The translations under genes were made by a program, and so were the position numbers. Below the pieces are notes generated by a model. It had not been told where the DNA came from and ran no database searches. It was given only the letters and a program-made list of their open reading frames with translations. A stretch of 64,000 nt of DNA from Gemmatimonadota bacterium (GTDB lineage Bacteria; Gemmatimonadota; Gemmatimonadetes; Gemmatimonadales; Gemmatimonadaceae), in the NCBI GenBank assembly GCA_016182795.1, contig JACPFW010000010.1, forward strand, positions 1-64,000. Direction: 5' to 3'. Below, piece after piece: positions 44,441 to 52,974 of the stretch (its first letter is position 1; every line of letters begins with the position of its first letter).

Positions 44441-46756
44441 TCAGTTGCGCAGCGGCTTGCCGGTCTCGAGCATGTACCGAATGCGCGCCTGCGTCTCCTT
44501 GGTGCCAAGCAGTCGCAGGAACCCTTCGCGCTCGAGTTCAATGAGGTCCATCTCGGTGACCTCGCGCGGCGGGCCGTCGCCGCCCGACAGCACCAGCGCC
44601 ACCTCGTGTCCAATGCGTACGTCGTGCGCCGACGCCATGCCACTCTCCTGGAACGAGAACAGGGCGTAGTCGAGGTTGGCCATCGCCTCGCGCCCGAGCG
44701 CGCGCATGGTCATCGACGGCTGCGGCACGTAGCCGGGGGCAAGATCAAGCACGCGCCGCTTGGCATCGCTCAGCAGCACGTCGCGATTCATCGAAATGCG
44801 ATCCGTGCCGCGCAGGTACCCGAGCTTTTGCGCCTCGTGCGCGCTGGTGCTCACCTGCGCCAGCGCAATGAGCTTGAAGGCGCGCTTGATTCCCTCAAAC
44901 GGGTCGGCCTCCTCATAGGCGGCCAACTCACGCGTGAACCGGAACGCCAGCTCCTTGGTGCCGCCGCCGCCAGGGAGCAGTCCAACGCCGGCTTCCACCA
45001 ACCCCATGTACAGTTCGGCGTGCGCCTGAACCGCATCGCAGTGCATCGAGAACTCGCACCCGCCGCCGAGGGTGAGCCCGAACGGCGCGGCCACCACCGG
45101 GAACGGTGCGCGCCGCAGGGCAAGCGACGTTTCCTGGAACGCACGAACGCCGGCTTCGAGCTTCTTCCAGTCGCCGCTCATCAGCGCCGGCGCCTGCTGC
45201 GCGAGGTTGGCCCCGGCCGTGAATGTGCGCGGATCGTCATTGCCGATCACAAGGCCGACGTACGCGCCTTTCGCCACGCGGTCGATCGTCTTGTGCATCA
45301 TCTCCACCACACCGACGCCCAGCGTGTTCATCTTGCCGCAGAACTCGAGGCACAGCACACCATCGCCGAGGTCGAGCACGCGTGCTTCCTTGTTCTCGTC
45401 CACCACCTTGCCGTCGGCGCGCAGGGCGCCGAGGTCGATCTTCCCGGCAATGCGCGGCATCGGGGCATAGCCGGCCGTGGTCACGATCTGCTCGGCGCTG
45501 CCGACGCCGGCGTAGAATCCCTTGGTCGCCTGTTTCAATAGCGCGGGCTCTGCGAACCCGTGCGCCTTGAACTGCGCCTTCAGCCAATCAAGACCCAACG
45601 CATCCATCACGCGGAAGGGGCCGACGTCCCACCCGTATCCCCACTCCAGCGCATGGTCGACGCCGGTGATGTCGTGCGCCAAATCGGGCGCCAAGCGCGC
45701 GGTATGGTATGCGACGATCGTCAGCATCTTGCGCAGGAAGTCGCCGTACTTGCCGGGGAGGTCGCGCGCCCTGGCGATGCGTTCGTTCACCGGCAGCTTG
45801 AGCAGCGCGTCGATCTCCGGCGTGGAGAGACGCACCTGCGGCACGTACTCCAGCGTGTGCCAGTCGAGCGTCTTGATCTCCTTGCCGACCTTCTTGTAGA
45901 AACCGCCGCCTGTCTTGTCGCCCAGCCAGCCCCGCTTGATGATCTCGTGCACCCACGTCGGGAGCGTGAAATCCTCGCCCGTCGCCTGCGACAGTCCGGC
46001 GCTCACGTGCGCGAGCACGTCGAGGCCGGAGAGATCGCCGGTGCGGAACGTCGCCGTCTTGGCGCGGCCGATCAGCTGACCGGTGAGGCCGTCCACCTCG
46101 TCAATGGTGAGGTCGAATTCCTCCATCAACTTGAACGTCGCGAACATCCCAAAGACGCCCAAACGGTTGGCGGCAAAGCCGGGGACATCCTTGCACAGGA
46201 CGATGCCCTTGCCCATGCACCGCTCGCTGAACTCACGCATCGTCTCGAGCGTCTCCGACGCCGTGTATGGCGTGGGGATGATCTCGAGCAAGTGCATGTA
46301 GCGCGGCGGATTAAAGAAGTGCGTGCCGAGGAAGTTCCGCTTGAACGCGTCGCTGCGCCCCTTGAGCAGGATCTCCATCGGGATGCCCGACGTGTTGGAC
46401 GTGACAATCGCGTGCGGCGCGATCTGTTCGAGCTTGGCGAACAGTTCCTGTTTGGGGTCAGGCTGCTCGATGATGACCTCGACAATCCAGTCGCAGTCGG
46501 CGAGCAGGGCGAGGTGATCGGCGGTGTTGCCGGTGGTCACGAGCGCCGCGCGCTCGGCATCCATGAATGCGGCCGGTTTCGCCTTGCGGGCCTTCTCGAG
46601 CCCCTTGCGGGCCGGCGCCGAGCGGTCAGGCGAGGCAGCGTCTTCGCTGCCGGGGATGTCGAGCAGGACGACGGGGAAGCCGGCGGAGGCGGCGAGGGCG
46701 GCAATGCCGCTCCCCATGACGCCGGCACCGACCACGCCCACTTTCGTGATGCGCAT
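44441..46756 (-). CDS. 3-hydroxyacyl-CoA dehydrogenase / enoyl-CoA hydratase fusion
   Basis: A 771-residue two-activity beta-oxidation enzyme. The dehydrogenase comes first: Rossmann VGVVGAGVMGSGIAALAASA, GTHFFNPPRYMHLLEIIPTP, VLCKDVPGFAANRLG. The crotonase-fold hydratase domain is C-terminal (about residues 460-700: FTAGANLAQQ oxyanion region, VEAGVGLLPGGGGTKELA with its catalytic Glu). That order is the reverse of E. coli FadB and is typical of a second common class. GAGGAG precedes the ATG at 46756; longer reading upstream is not supported. Confidence 0.93.
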   Translation of the reverse strand: MRITKVGVVGAGVMGSGIAALAASAGFPVVLLDIPGSEDAASPDRSAPARKGLEKARKAKPAAFMDAERAALVTTGNTADHLALLADCDWIVEVIIEQPDPKQELFAKLEQIAPHAIVTSNTSGIPMEILLKGRSDAFKRNFLGTHFFNPPRYMHLLEIIPTPYTASETLETMREFSERCMGKGIVLCKDVPGFAANRLGVFGMFATFKLMEEFDLTIDEVDGLTGQLIGRAKTATFRTGDLSGLDVLAHVSAGLSQATGEDFTLPTWVHEIIKRGWLGDKTGGGFYKKVGKEIKTLDWHTLEYVPQVRLSTPEIDALLKLPVNERIARARDLPGKYGDFLRKMLTIVAYHTARLAPDLAHDITGVDHALEWGYGWDVGPFRVMDALGLDWLKAQFKAHGFAEPALLKQATKGFYAGVGSAEQIVTTAGYAPMPRIAGKIDLGALRADGKVVDENKEARVLDLGDGVLCLEFCGKMNTLGVGVVEMMHKTIDRVAKGAYVGLVIGNDDPRTFTAGANLAQQAPALMSGDWKKLEAGVRAFQETSLALRRAPFPVVAAPFGLTLGGGCEFSMHCDAVQAHAELYMGLVEAGVGLLPGGGGTKELAFRFTRELAAYEEADPFEGIKRAFKLIALAQVSTSAHEAQKLGYLRGTDRISMNRDVLLSDAKRRVLDLAPGYVPQPSMTMRALGREAMANLDYALFSFQESGMASAHDVRIGHEVALVLSGGDGPPREVTEMDLIELEREGFLRLLGTKETQARIRYMLETGKPLRN

Positions 46757-46898
46757 CAGGGCTCCTCTTGGGGGGGCCTTCAGGATGAAGGCGCGGGTAG
46801 CAGTGCGTGCCGCGCCACCGACCAATCTACAGCGCCTCGCACGCGTCGGTCGAACACGGGCGGCGTGGCGCGTCGCGAGGGGATAACTTCCGACCACC

Positions 46899-47519
46899 AT
46901 GAAGATCCCCGCCACCAAGGCCCTGGCGCATCTGCGGCAGGCCGACCCGGTGATGGCCACCGTCATCGAGCGCGTCGGGCCGTGCCAGGCGCGCGCGCAC
47001 ATGGACGGGACGCACTTTGGCGCCGTGCTGCGGTCCATCGTGTACCAGCAGTTGAGCGGCAAGGCCGCCGCGACCATCCACGGCCGCGTGCTGGATTTGT
47101 ACGGCGGTGATGAACCGTCACCGCGCGCGCTGCTGCGCACCGACGACGCCGTGCTGCGCGCCGCGGGGCTGAGCGGCCAGAAGACGCGCTATGTGAAGGA
47201 CCTCGCGACGCACGCGACCTCGCGCCGCTTCCCGATCAATCGCCTGCACGAACTTGAAGACGACGAGGTGATCGCGACGCTCACGCAGGTGAAGGGCGTG
47301 GGACGGTGGACCGCGCAGATTTTCCTGATGTTCCGGCTTGGACGCCCCGACGTGCTCCCCGAACTCGATCTCGGCATCCAGAAGGGGATCCAGCGCGCGT
47401 ACGCCCTCCGGCGCCTGCCAAAGCCGGAGCAGGTGCTCAAACGCGGGCGGCCGTGGGCACCGTATCGCACGATCGCGAGTTGGTACCTGTGGAGACTGCT
47501 GGACTTGCCAGCGGACTAG
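46899..47519 (+). CDS. DNA-3-methyladenine glycosylase (AlkA/HhH-GPD family)
   Basis: A 206-residue base-excision-repair glycosylase. The helix-hairpin-helix is VKGVGRWTAQIFLMF (residues 131-145), and the catalytic Asp157 follows in LPELDLGIQ. SIVYQQLSGKAA is the characteristic AlkA-type substrate-side motif. It lacks the Ada or TATA-like N-terminal domain, as in the MAG1/AlkA short forms. It probably removes alkylated purines. It is divergent from the beta-oxidation operon and lies 21 nt before the next gene. Confidence 0.93.
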   Translation: MKIPATKALAHLRQADPVMATVIERVGPCQARAHMDGTHFGAVLRSIVYQQLSGKAAATIHGRVLDLYGGDEPSPRALLRTDDAVLRAAGLSGQKTRYVKDLATHATSRRFPINRLHELEDDEVIATLTQVKGVGRWTAQIFLMFRLGRPDVLPELDLGIQKGIQRAYALRRLPKPEQVLKRGRPWAPYRTIASWYLWRLLDLPAD

Positions 47520-47540
47520 ACGCGCACGGGGGCGAACGAG

Positions 47541-48425
47541 ATGCGGATCGGTATTGCGGGAGCGAGCGGACTGCTTGGACGCGAGTTGACCACGGCCCTG
47601 CGCGCGGCTGGCCACGCGGTGGTGCGGATCGGGCGCGGACGCGACAGCGACATCGTGTGGAACCCGGCCGCCAACCAGCTCGATGCGGCCTCCTGCGCGG
47701 GGATCGACGCGTTCGTCAATCTCGCGGGCGCCAGCGTCGGCGAGCGCTGGACCCCAGCCCACAAGCGCGCCATCCGTGAGAGCCGCGTGCAGGCAACGGC
47801 GCTCATTGCGCGCACGGCGGCGGCGCTCGCGCCAAGACCGCGTGTGCTCATCAACGCCTCGGCGGTTGGCATCTATGGCGATGCCGGCGACACCACCTGC
47901 GACGAAGCGACCCCCGCGGGGCGTGATTTTCTCTCCGACGTCGGCGTGGCCTGGGAGCGCGCGGCCGATCCGGCGCGTGCCGCCGGCATTCGCACCATTC
48001 ACCTGCGGCTCGGTGTCGTGCTCTCGCGACAGGGCGGCGCGCTGCCACGCATGCTTCCCGCCTTCAAGCTCGGCGCCGGCGGCTCCCTTGGCGGCGGCCG
48101 GCAGTGGATGAGTTGGGTGGCGCTCGAGGACGTGCTGGGCATCGTGCGCTTCGCGCTCGAGCACGACGAACTGAGCGGGCCAGTCAACGCCGTCGCGCCG
48201 ACGCCGGTGACGAACGCCGAGTTCACCCGCGCGCTCGCTCGTGCCGTGCATCGTCCGGCGCTCTTCCCCGTCCCCGCGCTGGCGCTCAAGTTGATGTTTG
48301 GCGAGATGGCCGAGGGCACGCTGCTGGTGTCGCAGCGGGTGGTCCCCCGACGCCTACTCGCGGCGGGCTACCCATTCCGCTTTCCCGATCTCGATTCGGC
48401 GCTGCGCGCCGCGGTGACCACATGA
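47541..48425 (+). CDS. TIGR01777-type SDR epimerase-like protein (YfcH-like)
   Basis: A 294-residue atypical short-chain dehydrogenase. GIAGASGLLGRELTTAL binds NAD(P), FVNLAGASVGERWTPAHKR and RVLINASAVGIYGDAGDT (with Tyr) match the TIGR01777 group, and the C-terminal VVPRRLLAAGYPFRFPDLDSAL is its DUF1731 tail. Such proteins are nucleoside-diphosphate-sugar epimerase relatives of unclear substrate. The stop overlaps the ATG of the phosphatase gene (ATGA). Confidence 0.9.
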   Translation: MRIGIAGASGLLGRELTTALRAAGHAVVRIGRGRDSDIVWNPAANQLDAASCAGIDAFVNLAGASVGERWTPAHKRAIRESRVQATALIARTAAALAPRPRVLINASAVGIYGDAGDTTCDEATPAGRDFLSDVGVAWERAADPARAAGIRTIHLRLGVVLSRQGGALPRMLPAFKLGAGGSLGGGRQWMSWVALEDVLGIVRFALEHDELSGPVNAVAPTPVTNAEFTRALARAVHRPALFPVPALALKLMFGEMAEGTLLVSQRVVPRRLLAAGYPFRFPDLDSALRAAVTT

Positions 48426-49234
48426 CGTCTGGCCCCGCCACCGACTTCCACAGCCATCTGATCCCGGGAGTCGATGACGGGGCCGCTGACCTCGCCGAGT
48501 CGCGGGCGGCCGTGGCAGCGATGGCGGCGGACGGCGTGGCGACCGCCATTGCCACACCGCACTTCGACGGCTCGCTGACGTTCACGCCCGATCTCGCCAA
48601 CGCGCGTCTCGCGCAGATTGACGCCGCCTATACCGCGCTCACCGCCGACGCCGACGTTCAGACGACGGGCGTGCGCGTGCTGCGCGGCGTGGAGTTGATG
48701 CTCGACGTGCCGGATCCCGATATCGGCGATCCTCGCCTGCGCCTGAACGGCGGGCGCTTTGTTCTCGTCGAGTTTCCGGCGCTGCAACTGCCGCCGTCCA
48801 ACGCCGATTTTGCGATTCGCTCGCTGCGCGAGAAGGGGTGGCAGCCGGTGCTCGCGCATCCCGAGCGGTACCGCAACGTCGACGATTCATTGGACTCGCT
48901 GCTCGCGCTCCGCTACGCGGGTGCATACCTCCAGCTCAACGCCGGCTCGTTGCTTGGCTTCCACGGTGACGGCGCGCGGCGCCGCGCCGCCGCGTTGCTG
49001 GCGCGCGGATGGATCGACTACGCCTCCAGCGACTATCACAGCCGCGGCATGCCGGCCGTGGCCGCGGCGCGCGCATCGCTCTCATCAAGCGGTGCGGCCG
49101 AGCAGGCAGAGCTGCTATTCAGCGAGAATCCCGCGCGCCTCGTCCGCGGCGACGCACCGATTCCCGTGGCGCCGCTTGCCGCGAGCGCGCGAACGCGGCG
49201 TTCGTGGTGGTCGCGGCTGCTGTGGCGGCGGTAG
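48422..49234 (+). CDS. CpsB/CapC-type tyrosine-protein phosphatase (PHP domain)
   Basis: A 270-residue PHP-fold manganese-dependent phosphatase of the CpsB/YwqE family. Metal ligands are visible in DFHSHLIPGVDDGA (His10, His12), ATPHFDG, ELMLD, AHPERYR and SSDYHSRG. These enzymes dephosphorylate the C-terminal tyrosines of BY-kinases and so control capsule or exopolysaccharide chain length. The probable partner is the kinase 3.7 kb downstream. It shares an ATGA overlap with the upstream epimerase-like gene. Confidence 0.92.
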   Translation: MTSGPATDFHSHLIPGVDDGAADLAESRAAVAAMAADGVATAIATPHFDGSLTFTPDLANARLAQIDAAYTALTADADVQTTGVRVLRGVELMLDVPDPDIGDPRLRLNGGRFVLVEFPALQLPPSNADFAIRSLREKGWQPVLAHPERYRNVDDSLDSLLALRYAGAYLQLNAGSLLGFHGDGARRRAAALLARGWIDYASSDYHSRGMPAVAAARASLSSSGAAEQAELLFSENPARLVRGDAPIPVAPLAASARTRRSWWSRLLWRR

Positions 49235-49251
49235 CGGAGGTTCGCTGAGAA

Positions 49252-49282
49252 TGCGCCGGCGTCCGCCGTCGCTACCGGCGCA
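49252..49282. terminator. Possible hairpin between convergent phosphatase and ATPase genes
   Basis: TGCGCCGG and CCGGCGCA (8-bp perfect arms, 15-nt loop) overlap the last codons of the ATPase gene. This could end both convergent transcripts; no T-run is present. Confidence 0.3.
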
Positions 49283-50450
49283 GGCCGCGCAGCTGCAGCT
49301 CGAAGTCGAGCGAGTTCGTGGCCAGCACCACCGCCACTTCGAACGACACGCGACCGGCGATGACCAGGTCGGCGAGGTGCTGATCGAACGTCTGCGTGCC
49401 GAACTGCGCGCGTCCCTCGGCGAGCACGGTGCGCAGCTCGCCCAGACGCCCGGGATCGCCAATGATTTCACGGACGCCGGGGTTCATGCACAGCAGTTCC
49501 GCGGCCAGCACGCGTCCCGACCCGTCCGCCCGCGGGAGCAGGCGCTGGGCAAGCGCGCACCGCAGCGACTCCGACAGCTGCAGGCGCACCTGATCCTGCG
49601 CTTCGGCGGAGAAATTGGCGAGCAGCGACTTGATGGCGGTGGTCACGTCATTCGCCTGCGTGCGGGCGATCACGAGCCGTCCCTGCTCCACGGCGCGGAA
49701 CGCCATCTCGATCATCTCCGGGCCCTGCAGCTCGCCGAGGACCACGACATCCGCATCCTGGTCGAGCGCGGCGCGCATGCCGGCCATATACGACTCGGTG
49801 TCGATGCCCACTTCACGCTGGGTCACCGAGCACTTGGCGCTCTTATGCAGGAACTCAATGGACGGTTCGACCGACACGATATGTCGGCGAGCCGGCGCGT
49901 GGTGGTTCAGATGGTTGATGATCGCGGCAAGCGTGCTCGTGCGTCCCGAACCGGGCACGCCGCTGATGAGCACGAGCCCAAACTCGGCGAGCACCGCGCG
50001 CCCCAGCGTCTGCGGCAGGCCGAGCGTCTCGAAGGTCGGGAGGATGTCTGGGATGACACGCATCACGACCATGTACGACGAACGCTGCTTCAGGATGCTG
50101 ATGCGGAACCGCGCGATGCCGGGGGCGCTCCACGGTCCCGTGTAGTCGTGCACCTCGTCCAGCGTGGGCGCGTTGGGCGCCGTGGCCAGCATGTGCATGG
50201 CGAGTTCGCGCGTGTCGAGCGCGCCGAGCACCGGTGTGTCGAGCGGAACGAGCTGGCCATGGATGCGGGCATACACCACGTCTCCGGCCCGGATGTGCAC
50301 ATCACTGGCGCTGCGCTGAATCGCCCCGGTCAAGAACTGACGCAGGCGTTCGACCTGTGCCGCGCTTCCACCAGGGCGGAATCGCCGTTCGTCACCAGGG
50401 GTCGGCGCGTCGTCAGTCTTCACGGTTGCGGGCATCTGCACGGAGAGCAT
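49272..50450 (-). CDS. Degenerate PilT-like secretion ATPase
   Basis: A 392-residue protein with the PilT/GspE fold: an N-terminal PAS-like domain (SASDVHIRAGDVVYARIHG) and a RecA-like domain. Key ATPase motifs deviate. The Walker A lysine is Arg170 (GVPGSGRTST), the Asp box reads VEPSIEFLH rather than IEDPIEF, Walker B is LGELQGPEMI rather than GEMRDLET, and the His box has become RLVIARTQAND. The sequence is otherwise full length. It may bind nucleotide weakly or regulate a partner ATPase. No other pilus genes are nearby. The start is uncertain (TTG 50459, ATG 50450 or ATG 50435). Confidence 0.85.
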   Translation of the reverse strand: MLSVQMPATVKTDDAPTPGDERRFRPGGSAAQVERLRQFLTGAIQRSASDVHIRAGDVVYARIHGQLVPLDTPVLGALDTRELAMHMLATAPNAPTLDEVHDYTGPWSAPGIARFRISILKQRSSYMVVMRVIPDILPTFETLGLPQTLGRAVLAEFGLVLISGVPGSGRTSTLAAIINHLNHHAPARRHIVSVEPSIEFLHKSAKCSVTQREVGIDTESYMAGMRAALDQDADVVVLGELQGPEMIEMAFRAVEQGRLVIARTQANDVTTAIKSLLANFSAEAQDQVRLQLSESLRCALAQRLLPRADGSGRVLAAELLCMNPGVREIIGDPGRLGELRTVLAEGRAQFGTQTFDQHLADLVIAGRVSFEVAVVLATNSLDFELQLRGLRR

Positions 50451-50763
50451 CCAAGACAACGGGGACGGTGCGTTCGCGCGAACGCGCTAAGCGAAGACGA
50501 CCAACGCCGGACCAAAGCCACTATGGGCAGCACCGTGCGCGAACTGTACGATTGTTGTATACTGGACGAAAGATAGACAATTACGTAACTTCTTGTCAAG
50601 GTAAAGTCCGCCTCGTACGGTGCACGGCATTTCCGACTGAAGTTGTTGGGAATTATGCATTTGGACCAGGTCGCCCATACCATAGATAAACCCAGCTGCG
50701 ACAGCAGGCGGCTCCACCACAGCACGACCTCCCCTCCATCCTTCCGCCGTCTCGCCACTCGCC
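50451..50763. promoter_or_regulatory. Divergent promoter region ahead of the exopolysaccharide operon
   Basis: This 313-bp non-coding region is clearly A+T-richer than its surroundings (about 50540-50700). Two weak sigma70-type candidates read rightward: TTGTCA (50593-50598) with TACGGT (50616-50621), 17-bp spacer, and TTGGAC (50661-50666) with TAGATA (50683-50688), 16-bp spacer. A palindrome TTACGTAA lies at 50581-50588. A leftward promoter for the PilT-like gene should lie here too but was not resolved. No gene is seen. Confidence 0.4.
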
Positions 50764-52239
50764 ATGACGACCCAAGCGCATCTGACTCGGCTCGAGCTGC
50801 GCCATCGCGCGCTCGATCTGCAGCGTCGGCGCTTTTGGCGTGAGCTTAGCTACGGCGCGATCATCGTCGCGGCCGACGTGCTGGCGCTGGCGATGATTTT
50901 CACGGCATTCGCGATGTTGCCGCTCGAGCGCTTTTACGCGCTCCTCAATCCGGACGGGCAGTCATTCCTGACAGGTCTGATTCCGCTCTCGCCGCCGGCA
51001 CTCGCCCGACGCCTGACGTCGCTGATCTTCTGCCTGATGGCGACGGGTGCGTACACGCAAACCGAGCGGCATGCCGTGCCGTGGCGCACGTTCATCGCGT
51101 TGCTGCTGGGTCTGGCGCTGCCGCGCTGGAACGAAGTGTGGGGACCCGGCGTGATGTCGCGCTGGATCGCCGTCGGCGTCGTGCTGCTCAGCAGCTGGGG
51201 CATCCTGCTCGTGCAGCGCCGGGCGTTGGCCCGGGCGCTGAGTCCCATTGATCCGCGCCGGCTCGATGCGGCGCGCACGCTGGTCGTCGGACCGGCCGCC
51301 GAGATCGAGCGACTGCGGCGCGACCGCGCGCAGGGCTTGGAGAGTCGCAGCATGCCCGCCGTGTACGAACTGACGGCGCGCTGGGGTGAGGCTGGCGGCG
51401 AGGGGATGCCCGAGTTGTACGACCGCGTCGCGGACGCCAACGCCGATGCCATCGTGCTCGTGGGCGCGGTCTCTGACGTCGTCCTGCAGAGCGTGATGAT
51501 CGCGGCGTCGAGCGCGGGAGCCCGCGTCTACGCTACGCGCCGCGAAGCGTTTCGCCAACTCGACGAACCGTCCTTTGTGCTGCGCCGGGCCGAACCGCTG
51601 ATGCTGCTGTCGCGGCCCGCGCTCGTGGGCTCGCAACTCGTCCTGAAACGCGTCATGGATCTGGTGGGGTCGGTCGTCGGCCTCGTCGTGCTGTCGCCCG
51701 TGCTGGTGCTGGTGGGCATCGTCATCAAGCTGACGTCCGCCGGACCCGTACTGTTCCGCCAGGTGCGGGTGGGACTCGGCGGCGATCCGTTTGTCTGCCT
51801 GAAGTTCCGCACGATGGTCGTGGATGCGGAGCAGCGGCTGGCCGCGGTGGCACAGGAGAATATTCACGATGCCCAGCAGCGCATCTTCAAGCTGCCCAAC
51901 GATCCGCGCCTGACGAGTGTCGGGCGGTTCCTGCGCCGGTCAAGTCTCGACGAACTGCCGCAGTTGTGGAACGTCGTGCGCGGCGAGATGTCGCTGGTGG
52001 GACCGCGGCCAGCCCTGCCGTCTGAGGTGCTGCGCTACGAATCGCATCATTTCGTGCGCTTCGAAGTGCTGCCCGGCATTACTGGGCCGTGGCAGGTGGG
52101 TGGCCGCAACGCGATACGTGATTTCGAGGATGTCGTGCGCCTCGAGTCGGCGTATGTGCGCGGCTGGACGCTGTGGCGCGACCTGGAGATTCTGGCGCGC
52201 ACGATTCCCGCCGTCGTTTCCATGAAAGGAGCATTCTGA
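50764..52239 (+). CDS. Undecaprenyl-phosphate sugar phosphotransferase (WbaP/WcaJ family)
   Basis: A 491-residue polyprenyl-phosphate hexose-1-phosphate transferase that starts the exopolysaccharide repeat unit on undecaprenyl phosphate. About four N-terminal helices (residues 28-150) and a Rossmann-like domain precede the catalytic C-terminal domain from about residue 288: the membrane segment KRVMDLVGSVVGLVVLSPVL, GPVLFRQVRVGLGGDPF, CLKFRTMVVDA and RRSSLDELPQLWNVVRGEMS then LVGPRPALP. The sugar, glucose or galactose, is not determinable. It heads the plus-strand operon. Confidence 0.93.
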   Translation: MTTQAHLTRLELRHRALDLQRRRFWRELSYGAIIVAADVLALAMIFTAFAMLPLERFYALLNPDGQSFLTGLIPLSPPALARRLTSLIFCLMATGAYTQTERHAVPWRTFIALLLGLALPRWNEVWGPGVMSRWIAVGVVLLSSWGILLVQRRALARALSPIDPRRLDAARTLVVGPAAEIERLRRDRAQGLESRSMPAVYELTARWGEAGGEGMPELYDRVADANADAIVLVGAVSDVVLQSVMIAASSAGARVYATRREAFRQLDEPSFVLRRAEPLMLLSRPALVGSQLVLKRVMDLVGSVVGLVVLSPVLVLVGIVIKLTSAGPVLFRQVRVGLGGDPFVCLKFRTMVVDAEQRLAAVAQENIHDAQQRIFKLPNDPRLTSVGRFLRRSSLDELPQLWNVVRGEMSLVGPRPALPSEVLRYESHHFVRFEVLPGITGPWQVGGRNAIRDFEDVVRLESAYVRGWTLWRDLEILARTIPAVVSMKGAF

Positions 52240-52305
52240 CCGGTGACCTCCCTTCCGCGCCAATCGTTCTTGTCTCGGATTCCTGTCCTCCAGACCGCCT
52301 TGCCG

Positions 52306-52971
52306 ATGAGTGCCCGACTTTTGTCGTTCCGACGCCTGCGTCTTCTGCTTCCCGTCGCGCTGGCTGTGCTTGCCGCCTGCGGATCGCGCGTGCCCACGGT
52401 GCTGGCGCCGCTGCCCGACCGTCCGTGGCTGGTCCTACCTGGCGACGAAGTCACGGTGCGCGTGTATCGCGAGCCGGATCTCACCGGGCAGTACATTGTG
52501 ACCGCCAAGGGCGATGTCTTCATTCCCGGTGTCGGTCGCATTCCGGCCGCCGGAATGACGGCGGACTCCATCTCGGCCGTCATCACGAGCGCGTACACGA
52601 GACGCATCAAGGATGCGATTGTCGATGTTGGTCTCGTGCGTAACCTGCCGGTCCTTGGGCAGGTCGTCAGCCCGGGCGTCTATCGGGCCGAGCCGACGAT
52701 GTCGGTGCAGCAGATCATTGCCAAGGCGGGCGGTGTGCGCGGGACGAGTCTGAAGATGCCGACGTATCTGCTGCAGAAGGGGAGCGATGGTTCGCGCTAC
52801 ACGCTGGCCGCAGATCTGCGGCTGGATCGCCTGGCGATCGATGCCGGCGATGCGCTGTTGGTGGTGAGTCCGTCGTGGGTTGAACGCACTGCACCGGGGA
52901 TCGCCACCCTGAACCAGTTCGCTGGCGCGCTGTCGATCATTCTGTCCATCCTCCTGATCTCCAAGAAATAG
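52306..52971 (+). CDS. Wza-like polysaccharide export lipoprotein
   Basis: A 221-residue export protein with a lipoprotein signal (ALAVLAACGS, lipid on Cys25), a Poly_export domain (LPGDEVTVRVYREPDLTGQY) and one SLBB domain (LGQVVSPGVYRAEPTMSVQQ). The C-terminus has a hydrophobic helix (LSIILSILLISKK), fitting the outer-membrane-spanning helix of Wza. It is shorter than Wza. ATG 52306 gives a classical signal peptide; GTG 52243 has the better Shine-Dalgarno (AAAGGAG) and would add 21 residues. Confidence 0.87.
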   Translation: MSARLLSFRRLRLLLPVALAVLAACGSRVPTVLAPLPDRPWLVLPGDEVTVRVYREPDLTGQYIVTAKGDVFIPGVGRIPAAGMTADSISAVITSAYTRRIKDAIVDVGLVRNLPVLGQVVSPGVYRAEPTMSVQQIIAKAGGVRGTSLKMPTYLLQKGSDGSRYTLAADLRLDRLAIDAGDALLVVSPSWVERTAPGIATLNQFAGALSIILSILLISKK

Positions 52972-52974
52972 ACC

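Noticed and set aside
44441-46756. Reversed domain order in the beta-oxidation enzyme as novel
   Set aside because: Dehydrogenase-first, hydratase-last enzymes are a common class outside enterobacteria.
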